A stretch of 64,000 nt of DNA from an uncultured Ignavibacteriota bacterium (GTDB lineage: Bacteria > Bacteroidota > Ignavibacteria > UBA10030 > UBA8401): positions 1 to 64,000 of the forward strand of contig CAIOTF010000021.1 in assembly GCA_903861125.1 (NCBI GenBank). Reading direction: 5' to 3'. The notes under the pieces were generated by a model. The model searched no databases. It had not been told where the DNA came from and saw only the letters and a program-made list of their open reading frames with translations. The translations under genes were made by a program, and so were the position numbers. This document shows, one piece after another, positions 8,130 through 14,980 of the stretch (position 1 is the first letter of the stretch; the number at the start of each line of letters is the position of its first letter).

Positions 8130-8172
8130 CCTTGCGAAGGTTATTTGAGACATTATGAATACCTTCGCAAGG
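8130..8172. repeat. Perfect 12 bp inverted repeat between slipin and mrr
   Basis: CCTTGCGAAGGT (8130-8141) and ACCTTCGCAAGG (8161-8172) are exact inverse copies around a 19 nt loop. It starts 10 bp after the slipin stop and ends 30 bp before the mrr start. There is no T-run, so a factor-independent terminator is unlikely. It may be an operator for mrr, a repeat-family hairpin, or the edge of an inserted segment. Confidence 0.7.
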
Positions 8173-8201
8173 TTGATATTTTAGACAAATTACGAACGCA
8201 T

Positions 8202-9119
8202 ATGATACCTGATTACCAATCTTTAATGCTTCCACTTCTGCGATTTGTTTCCGACAAACAGGAACACAAATATAGAGATCTTATTGAAAAATTGGCAAAT
8301 GAATTTCATGTATCAGATGAAGAACGGAAAGAACTCTTAGCAAGCGGAAATCAGGCAATCTTTGATAATAGAGTCGGTTGGGCAAAAACGTATTTGAAAA
8401 AAGCCGGTTTGCTGGATTCCCCAAAACGGGCAACTTTTGTCATTACCGATATTGGGCTAAATACTCTAAAACAAAATCCTGAACGCATTGACGCCAAATA
8501 CCTAAGACAATTCCCAGCTTTTATAGAATTTCAAAATGCAAGCAGGAATGTTGCCGAAAACGAAGAAGAATCAACGCCTCAGTCATTTGCTGAACAGACA
8601 CCAGAGGAAAATCTTGATAAAGCATATCAACGAATTCGGAAATCGTTGTCATCTGAACTGTTAAACAAAGTAATCGATCTTTCACCATCTTTTTTTGAAA
8701 GACTTGTTGTTGAATTACTCGTGAAAATGGGTTATGGTGGTTCAATCAAGGATGCGGGTAAAGCGATTGGGAAAAGTGGTGACGAAGGGATTGATGGCAC
8801 AATTAAGGAAGACAAATTAGGCCTTGGTATTATTTATATCCAAGCTAAGCGCTGGAAACCGGGTAACATTGTTGGGAGACCTGATTTACAAAAATTTGTT
8901 GGTGCCTTAGCAGGACAAGGTGCGAAAAAAGGGATCTTTATAACAACATCTCATTTTACAAAAGAAGCTTTAGAATACACACCGAAAAACGAAACAAAAA
9001 TTGTTTTGATTGACGGTGACCAATTAACTCAGCTGATGATAGATAACAATCTTGGCTGCACATCTCAACAAACATACGAACTAAAAAAAATAGACAACGA
9101 CTATTTTGACGAGGAATAA
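8202..9119 (+). CDS. Mrr-like type IV restriction endonuclease
   Basis: About 305 residues when started at ATG 8202 (MIPDYQSLMLPLLRF), which matches the usual Mrr N-terminus. An earlier in-frame ATG at 8145 lies inside the inverted repeat and is unlikely. The N-terminal half is a winged-helix-like DNA-binding domain (about 1-95). After an acidic linker the C-terminal PD-(D/E)xK domain begins FFERLVVELLVKMGYGG. The motif GDEGIDGTI supplies the catalytic Asp, and IYIQAKRW is the QxK motif. Mrr enzymes cut DNA bearing methylation foreign to the cell and act without a cognate methyltransferase; none is present here. The gene is visibly AT-richer than its neighbours, which fits horizontal acquisition. 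Confidence 0.9.
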   Translation: MIPDYQSLMLPLLRFVSDKQEHKYRDLIEKLANEFHVSDEERKELLASGNQAIFDNRVGWAKTYLKKAGLLDSPKRATFVITDIGLNTLKQNPERIDAKYLRQFPAFIEFQNASRNVAENEEESTPQSFAEQTPEENLDKAYQRIRKSLSSELLNKVIDLSPSFFERLVVELLVKMGYGGSIKDAGKAIGKSGDEGIDGTIKEDKLGLGIIYIQAKRWKPGNIVGRPDLQKFVGALAGQGAKKGIFITTSHFTKEALEYTPKNETKIVLIDGDQLTQLMIDNNLGCTSQQTYELKKIDNDYFDEE

Positions 9120-9209
9120 ATTCTTCTCATCAAGTCTAACCTTAGCATTCGTCACTTTTTTTTCCGGACTAAAGATAACGATAATAACAATCTTGACAAT
9201 TATTTTTGA

Positions 9210-9782
9210 ATGACCTCATCATTTACGGAACACAAGGAATTTCAAAGAGTCTCGTTCACTCACAATCTCCTCCCTCAGGGCGAATATGAACATTGCGTGT
9301 TTGACAACTGCATTTTTACAAAATGCGATCTGTCAAACATGAACTTTGCCGATTGTGAATTCAAGCACTGCGATCTTAGTCTGGTGAAACTGAAGAATTC
9401 GGTGTTGAGGGACGTAAAATTTACAGGATGCAAATTGCTCGGGGTCCATTTTGAGGAATGCAATAAATTCGGCTTCTCGGCAAATTTTGAACGCTGTCAG
9501 GTAAAACTTTCCTCATTCTATAAGCTGAGTTTAAAGGAATCCGTTTTCAAAGAGTGCGACCTTCAGGAAGTTGATTTCACCGAAACAAATCTAACCGCTG
9601 TACGGTTTGAACAATGCGATCTCTCGCGTACAATATTCAACAATACCGTTTTGGAAAAAGCTGATCTTCGCTCTTCATATAATTACTCCATCGATCCGGA
9701 AACGAACAGAATAAAAAAAGCGAAGTTTTCATTTACAGGAATTGCCGGACTGTTGGACAAATACAATATTGTCATAGAGTGA
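9210..9782 (+). CDS. Pentapeptide-repeat protein (Qnr/McbG-like)
   Basis: A 190-residue protein built almost wholly of pentapeptide repeats of the A(D/N)LxX type, for example CDLSNMNFADCEFKHCDL, running from about residue 28 to 160. Central residues are mostly Phe or Leu, as needed to stack a right-handed quadrilateral beta-helix. The C-terminal segment SIDPETNRIKKAKF resembles the capping region of McbG and Qnr proteins, and total length (190) matches theirs (about 187-218). Qnr-class proteins mimic DNA and protect DNA gyrase from quinolones or microcin B17; many pentapeptide proteins have other or unknown roles. It follows mrr by 90 bp and shares its AT-rich character. Gyrase protection is possible but not shown. 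Confidence 0.8.
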   Translation: MTSSFTEHKEFQRVSFTHNLLPQGEYEHCVFDNCIFTKCDLSNMNFADCEFKHCDLSLVKLKNSVLRDVKFTGCKLLGVHFEECNKFGFSANFERCQVKLSSFYKLSLKESVFKECDLQEVDFTETNLTAVRFEQCDLSRTIFNNTVLEKADLRSSYNYSIDPETNRIKKAKFSFTGIAGLLDKYNIVIE

Positions 9783-9906
9783 ATCCTCCCTTTCGCCAAC
9801 CTTGATACTGGCTGAGATTGTATCTATCTTCTTTCAGCCGCGAGAACAATACCTCTCAGCATTACGCAAACGTCACACCCGGCCAACCAATCGAAAAAAG
9901 GAATCC

Positions 9907-10635
9907 ATGAAAATATCGAACAATAAGATACTTATCACAGGCGGCGCTTCGGGCATCGGCCTTGGTCTCACTGAGCGTTTCGTTAAAGAAAAGAATATGG
10001 TAATCATCTGCGGCCGGCGCGAATCTCTTCTGCGGGAAATATCGAATAAATTTCCAACGGTCGTCACCAGACGATGTGATCTCTCCGTCGCAAAAGAGAG
10101 GGAAGATTTGTACAAATGGGTCTCGGAACAGCATGCGGACCTGAATGTGCTGATCAACAATGCCGGTATTCAGCAATGGATGTCTGTTTCCGACGGTAAT
10201 TTTTTTCAGCGGGCAAAAGATGAGATCGCCATCAATATTGAGGCCCCCGTTCACCTCACCTCACTTTTTACCAAATTGAAATCGCTGGAAACGATCATCA
10301 ATGTCACGTCGGGTCTTTCCTTTGCTCCACTGGCAAAAGTTCCGGTCTACTCTGCAACAAAAGCGTTCTTCCATTCATTCACACTTTCACTTCGGCACGT
10401 TTTGAAATCAAAAAATATTGAAGTCATCGAACTGATCCCGCCGGCATTGAACACCGATCTGGGCGGAAAAGGATTACACGATCAGGCCCCTCCGGTGAAA
10501 GCATTCATCGACGCCGTGTTCGAACAGTTACAGCAAGGGAAAATGGAACTCACCTTCGGTTTCAGTGAAACCATGATCCAGGCAGGACCGGAAGAACTTC
10601 GGAAAGCTTTTGCAAGAATGAATCCGGCAAAGTAA
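9907..10635 (+). CDS. Short-chain dehydrogenase/reductase (DltE-like)
   Basis: A 242-residue classical SDR starting at ATG 9907, which follows AAAAAAGGAATCC; an upstream ATG at 9802 lacks support. The cofactor motif TGGASGIG lies at about residues 9-16, NNAG about 83-86, the catalytic Ser in NVTSGLSF and the YxxxK pair in YSATKAF. An Arg pair after the first beta-turn (CGRRESL) points to NADP(H) preference. The sequence resembles DltE-like oxidoreductases sometimes found with D-alanylation genes, none of which occur here. Substrate unknown. Confidence 0.8.
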   Translation: MKISNNKILITGGASGIGLGLTERFVKEKNMVIICGRRESLLREISNKFPTVVTRRCDLSVAKEREDLYKWVSEQHADLNVLINNAGIQQWMSVSDGNFFQRAKDEIAINIEAPVHLTSLFTKLKSLETIINVTSGLSFAPLAKVPVYSATKAFFHSFTLSLRHVLKSKNIEVIELIPPALNTDLGGKGLHDQAPPVKAFIDAVFEQLQQGKMELTFGFSETMIQAGPEELRKAFARMNPAK

Positions 10636-10739
10636 ACAATAATCTTTGTTGTCTTGCAGGCGTTGTGAGAAGCAGGACCCCGATGCTACGACGATCAATA
10701 TTGTCGATGATAGATCACATCTTCTCGGTAAGAAAAATA

Positions 10740-11429
10740 TTATCGCGGGGCGCAGTTATTTATTGCTTGAAAAAACGTTGTTACTTTCTCTTCATCCAAT
10801 TGGCCGTTGGAACGGACACCGCTGCAGAGATCCACTCCATACGGACGGACAACATCGATCGCTTCACGAACATTTCCCGCATTCAGTCCGCCGGCAAGAA
10901 AAACCGGTTTACTCACAAATCCGACAATCTGTTTGCTTATCTCCCAATTGTGTTTTCGTCCCGTTCCTCCGAGCTCCTTCACTGCCAGTTTAGGATTTCC
11001 CGAATCGAGCAGGATCATATCCACAAACGGTGCGACGGATTTTGCTTCTCCGACCGATGCTTCGTCGGCAACATGGATCACCTGAACAAGCGTTATCCCT
11101 GAAAGTTCTTTTCGCAATGCGGAATATACACTGAACGGAACGGTGTCGACTAATTGGATCGTATTCGCTTTTGTCTTTTGCTGCTGGGCAATTATGGAAT
11201 CAGCATCCTGCCTGCATGTAAGCAGAAATGTTGCGATGCCAGCCGGAACTGTGACGATAATTTCAACAATCAACTCTTCGGGAATTGGTCCCGGTCCGCT
11301 CGGCATCGCCGAAACAAATCCGAGTGCAGATGCACCGTATTGGATGGCAAGCGCTGCCTCCTGTATGGATGAGATGCAGCATATTTTAACGTTGGGTCGC
11401 ATTCCATCGTCCGATAGTCTCATGATCAT
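10740..11429 (-). CDS. trpF: Phosphoribosylanthranilate isomerase
   Basis: A 229-residue TIM-barrel protein of the TrpF family, which converts phosphoribosylanthranilate to its ribulose form in tryptophan synthesis. Motifs: VKICC near the N-terminus (the first Cys aligns with the catalytic Cys of TrpF), MILLDSG (catalytic Asp on strand 5), LGGTGRKHNW (phosphate-binding loop), FLAGGLNAGNV and GVDLCSGVRS (strand 7-8 phosphate loops). The start could be at 11429 or, more like known TrpF, at the Met at 11402 (MRPNVKICC). No other trp gene is present, so it is either a scattered pathway gene or a paralogue. Residues following KIC differ from the common KICG. Confidence 0.7.
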   Translation of the reverse strand: MIMRLSDDGMRPNVKICCISSIQEAALAIQYGASALGFVSAMPSGPGPIPEELIVEIIVTVPAGIATFLLTCRQDADSIIAQQQKTKANTIQLVDTVPFSVYSALRKELSGITLVQVIHVADEASVGEAKSVAPFVDMILLDSGNPKLAVKELGGTGRKHNWEISKQIVGFVSKPVFLAGGLNAGNVREAIDVVRPYGVDLCSGVRSNGQLDEEKVTTFFQAINNCAPR

Positions 11430-11448
11430 TCAGCAGTATACAGATTTT

Positions 11449-11487
11449 AAAATAAAAAAATGCCGCTCACAGGTATTGTAAGCGGCA
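11449..11487 (-). terminator. Rho-independent terminator after the bacilliredoxin gene
   Basis: TGCCGCT (11461-11467) pairs with AGCGGCA (11481-11487). Read on the minus strand the stem is followed by TTTTTTTATTTTA (11460-11448). It lies 16 bp past the 11504 stop, between that gene and trpF. Confidence 0.85.
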
Positions 11488-11503
11488 CCGTATGATATTG
11501 TTT

Positions 11504-11941
11504 TTATACAGTTGCTTTTTTACTGCAAAATTCATCGAAGGCAGAGATCAGATCAGCGGAAATCTCATCTGCGAAACGTCCTTCAATCTTGAACCGCGGT
11601 ATGAAGTGGACAAGTTCATTGTCCTTATACAGTGCAATGGCGGGAGATGACGGCGGTATTCCCTGCAGCCATCGTTCACGCAGACGTGCAGTGGCTTCAA
11701 CTTCCTGACCGGCAAATACACTCACCGTGTTATCCGGAAGATTAGCATGCTGCAGCGCTTTGCGAATGGCCGGACGAGCTTTTCCTGCAGCGCATCCGCA
11801 AACGGAATTGATCACCATCAGCAATGTCCCTTTATTGTTGCTGATCGCTTGGTCAACATCATTTGCTGTATACAACTCTTTGATACCCAAATCCAACAAC
11901 TCATCGCGGAACGGTTGGATCATCACTGGATCGAACGGCAT
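11504..11941 (-). CDS. Bacilliredoxin (BrxA/BrxB, YphP/YqiW family)
   Basis: A 145-residue protein of the YphP/YqiW family, thioredoxin-fold enzymes that remove bacillithiol from proteins or act as disulfide isomerases. The signature VCGCAAGKARPA (about residues 48-59) contains the redox CGC motif of the family. Length equals the family norm (about 144). The C-terminal HFIPRFKIEGR block is also typical. It has its own terminator and lies just downstream of aconitase on the same strand (72 bp), perhaps with a shared upstream promoter. Bacillithiol use in this organism cannot be judged from this window. Confidence 0.9.
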   Translation of the reverse strand: MPFDPVMIQPFRDELLDLGIKELYTANDVDQAISNNKGTLLMVINSVCGCAAGKARPAIRKALQHANLPDNTVSVFAGQEVEATARLRERWLQGIPPSSPAIALYKDNELVHFIPRFKIEGRFADEISADLISAFDEFCSKKATV

Positions 11942-12013
11942 AAATATCCTTTATTTTGTTGGTAAAATGACTGTCACTATCATAACGCCGGTAATGGCAT
12001 CATTCGTTCCCGA

Positions 12014-14455
12014 CTATTTACTCCGATTTCCTTTTTTTTCCGCTTTTTTCTTTTTTACTGAGGCTTTTTTTACAGCCGGCTTTGCTTTTGATTTCTTTTT
12101 TGCCGGTGCAGATTTTTTCTTAACAACTTTCTTTACCGGTTTTTTTGCTCCCTTTTTCACCGTTTTTTTCTTTGGTGCTATCTTTACATCCGGTGTATTC
12201 ATCCGGCCGGCGATAAGATTCAACGCGCTCCCCGCTATGAACCATTCGATCTGCCCCTCGTTGAACGTGTGATTCAACTCGATGTTGTCAAGTGTGTTAT
12301 CGCTGTGTTTCAGTTCCAGCGTCAACGGTACGCCGGGTGAAAATTTTGTGAGCCCGCGTATCGCAGCAACATCATCCTCCCGTATCAGATCGTAGTCGGC
12401 CGGATTTTTGAATGTCAATGCAAGCATCCCCTGTTTTTTCAAATTGGTCTCGTGGATACGAGCAAAACTTTTTACGATGATCGCGCGTCCGCCAAGGAAT
12501 CGAGGTTCCATCGCAGCGTGTTCACGTGAAGATCCTTCCCCGTAATTTTCGTCGCCGATCGTAATCCAACCAATCCCCTTTGCTTTATAGTTGCGCGCAA
12601 CGGCAGAATAATCCTTTATCTCTCCGGAAAGAAGATTCTTTCCTTTCCCGGCTTCGCCGCTGTAGGCATTCACTGCATTAATAAACATGTTGTTGGAAAT
12701 ATTGTCGAGATGTCCGCGGTACTTCAGCCATTTTCCTGCCGGCGAAATATGATCAGTCGTGCATTTTCCTTTCACCTTTACCAGTATGCGGAGATTTTCA
12801 AGATCTTTTCCTTCCCACTTTTTAAATGGTGCAAGAAGCTGCAGCCGGTCGCTTTTTCCACTTACCGCAACCTTCACGCGCGAGCCGTCTTTTGCCGGCG
12901 CTGCATATCCATCCTCGTCCGGTTTGAAACCGTCTTTCGGCAATTCTTCTCCCTTGGGTGCATCGAGTTTTATCTTTTCACCTTTTGCATTTTCTATCGT
13001 ATCAGTAAGCGGATTGAATGTCAGCCGTCCGGCGATTGCCAACGCTGCAACAATCTCAGGACTTGCGACGAATGCATGTGTTGCAGGGTTCGCGTCGTTG
13101 CGTGCAGTAAAATTTCTATTAAACGAAGTAATGATGGAATTCTTTTCACCCATGGCAACATCGTGCCGTTTCCACTGACCGATACAGGGACCGCATGCAT
13201 TCGCCATTACAACAGCGCCGGCTTCCGTCAAGGACTTCAACTGTCCGTCCCGTTCGATGGTAGCGCGTATCTGTTCGCTGCCCGGAGTGATGATCAATTC
13301 GGATTTTGCCGTAAGTCCTTTCGATAACGCTTGCCGTATCACAGACGTTGAACGTTCAATATCTTCATAGGATGAGTTTGTGCAGCTTCCGATTAGTCCC
13401 ACTTTCAACTCTTCCGGATACCCTTTCTCTCGAACAGCCGATGCAAATTTTGAGATCGGCCAAGCAAGATCAGGGGTGAACGGACCGTTTATGTGCGGCT
13501 CAAGTTCATCCAAATTAATCTCGACCACACGATCATAATATTTCCCCGGATTTGCCAGAACTTCCGGATCGGGATTCAGATGCTCGTTAATTCCATCGGC
13601 AAGTCTCGCTACATCATGACGGTCTGTCGAACGGAGATAATCAGCCATTCTTGAGTCATACGGGAAAACAGATGTAGTCGCACCAATTTCTGCACCCATG
13701 TTGCAGATGGTTCCTTTTCCTGTTGCGGAGATCGATTTTGTTCCCTCTCCGAAATATTCAACAATGGCACCGGTTCCCCCTTTTACAGTCAGTATTCCTG
13801 CCACTTTCAAAATAACATCTTTTGCGGAAGTCCATCCGTTCATCTTTCCTTTCAGATGAATACCGATGACTTTCGGGAATTTCAATTCCCATGCCATTCC
13901 GGCCATCACATCTACGGCATCCGCCCCACCGACACCGATCGCGACCATTCCAAGTCCTCCCGCATTCGGCGTATGCGAATCCGTTCCGATCATCATTCCC
14001 CCGGGAAATGCATAATGTTCCAGCACCACCTGGTGAATAATTCCGGCACCGGGTTTCCAGAAACCTAAGCCGTATTTATTTGAAACGCTGGCAAGGAACT
14101 GATACACTTCTTTATTATCGGTATTCGCACGCTGCAGGTCATTAACCGAACCTACTTCGGCCTGGATTAGATGATCGCAATGAACCGTGGAGGGAACGGC
14201 AACTGTTGCTCTGCCAGCGGACATAAATTGGAGAAGCGCCATCTGTGCCGTTGCATCCTGCATCGCAACACGGTCCGGAGCAAAATCGACATAACTTTTT
14301 CCGCGCTCCCCTGCTTTGTTTGGTGTTTCGTAATAATGGGCATAAAGGATCTTTTCCGTAAGTGTGAGCGGTCTTCCGACAAGCGTGCGGGCTGCAGCAA
14401 TCTTTGCACCGTAGCCGGAATAGAGTTTTTTGATCATGTCCAAATCGAAAATCAT
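12014..14455 (-). CDS. acn: Aconitate hydratase with lysine-rich C-terminal tail
   Basis: An 813-residue aconitase of the mitochondrial-type branch; it isomerises citrate to isocitrate in the TCA cycle. The [4Fe-4S] ligands are visible as [10 protein letters not shown] and [11 protein letters not shown], with the active-site blocks [22 protein letters not shown] and [14 protein letters not shown]. The catalytic part ends near residue 757 (GRMNTPDV). The final 56 residues (about 758-813) contain 27 Lys plus Ala, Pro, Val and Ser, in the style of histone H1 or AlgP tails (for example [16 protein letters not shown]). Such a tail is not part of the family. The tail frame is continuous and uninterrupted, so a frameshift is not needed to explain it. 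Divergent clpS lies 137 bp upstream. Confidence 0.95.
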   Translation of the reverse strand: MIFDLDMIKKLYSGYGAKIAAARTLVGRPLTLTEKILYAHYYETPNKAGERGKSYVDFAPDRVAMQDATAQMALLQFMSAGRATVAVPSTVHCDHLIQAEVGSVNDLQRANTDNKEVYQFLASVSNKYGLGFWKPGAGIIHQVVLEHYAFPGGMMIGTDSHTPNAGGLGMVAIGVGGADAVDVMAGMAWELKFPKVIGIHLKGKMNGWTSAKDVILKVAGILTVKGGTGAIVEYFGEGTKSISATGKGTICNMGAEIGATTSVFPYDSRMADYLRSTDRHDVARLADGINEHLNPDPEVLANPGKYYDRVVEINLDELEPHINGPFTPDLAWPISKFASAVREKGYPEELKVGLIGSCTNSSYEDIERSTSVIRQALSKGLTAKSELIITPGSEQIRATIERDGQLKSLTEAGAVVMANACGPCIGQWKRHDVAMGEKNSIITSFNRNFTARNDANPATHAFVASPEIVAALAIAGRLTFNPLTDTIENAKGEKIKLDAPKGEELPKDGFKPDEDGYAAPAKDGSRVKVAVSGKSDRLQLLAPFKKWEGKDLENLRILVKVKGKCTTDHISPAGKWLKYRGHLDNISNNMFINAVNAYSGEAGKGKNLLSGEIKDYSAVARNYKAKGIGWITIGDENYGEGSSREHAAMEPRFLGGRAIIVKSFARIHETNLKKQGMLALTFKNPADYDLIREDDVAAIRGLTKFSPGVPLTLELKHSDNTLDNIELNHTFNEGQIEWFIAGSALNLIAGRMNTPDVKIAPKKKTVKKGAKKPVKKVVKKKSAPAKKKSKAKPAVKKASVKKKKAEKKGNRSK

Positions 14456-14542
14456 AATGGTTATCTTTCAAATTGTAGTGAGAGTTGTTAGAAATTTGTT
14501 CAATATACATAGAGTTTTTCAGCACTGCAAGAAATTGAATGT

Positions 14543-14571
14543 TTGCAACGCTCTCTGTTTTTCCGTATTTT
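14543..14571 (+). promoter_or_regulatory. Candidate promoter for clpS
   Basis: TTGCAA (14543-14548), a 17 bp spacer and TATTTT (14566-14571), about 20 bp before the clpS start, with AGAAGGA as ribosome-binding site at about 14583-14589. Motif match only. Confidence 0.35.
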
Positions 14572-14592
14572 GAATAAAATTTAAGAAGGAAA

Positions 14593-14874
14593 ATGCCCGA
14601 TTTATCAACACATACCGAAGAAGAAGTAATTGACGAGACCAAAACGCAGGAACCGGCAAAAGCGATACTCTTCAACGACGAAGTGCATACATTTGATGAG
14701 GTAATCCATCAAATTATGAAGGCAACGGGCTGCGACCTGCATACCGCCGAAAGGATGACTCTGGAAGTGCATCATACCGGTAAGTCGTGCGTGTACATTG
14801 GCGAACTGGTCAAATGTCTTCAGGTAACAAGTGTTTTGGAAGAAATTGAGCTAATGACACAAGTGGAAGTCTAA
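14593..14874 (+). CDS. clpS: ClpS adaptor-like protein
   Basis: A 93-residue ClpS-family protein, the adaptor that hands N-degron substrates to ClpA/ClpC. After a variable acidic N-terminus, AILFNDEVHTFDEVIHQI (residues 24-41) matches the conserved core in which Asn-Asp and the following residues bind the substrate N-terminus. CDLHTAERMTLEVHHTGKS continues the fold, and a late helix (LEEIEL) closes it. No clpA or clpC gene is in the window. It lies alone upstream of alaS (106 bp). Confidence 0.85.
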   Translation: MPDLSTHTEEEVIDETKTQEPAKAILFNDEVHTFDEVIHQIMKATGCDLHTAERMTLEVHHTGKSCVYIGELVKCLQVTSVLEEIELMTQVEV

Positions 14875-14980
14875 AAAGTATTTCAATTACGTAATAATCT
14901 CCTGTAGACTGATACAACAATATACATTCACACTCAATCAAAGTTAAAAACAACTTTTTCGAGAAAGATAGAAAGTTTAA

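Noticed and set aside
8145-8201. Earlier ATG for mrr
   Set aside because: It lies within the 8130-8172 inverted repeat and adds residues not found in Mrr proteins; MIPDYQSLM at 8202 matches the family.
14875-14980. Weak stem AAAGTT/AACTTTTT before alaS as a terminator
   Set aside because: The 6 bp stem is AT-only and too weak to support a call.
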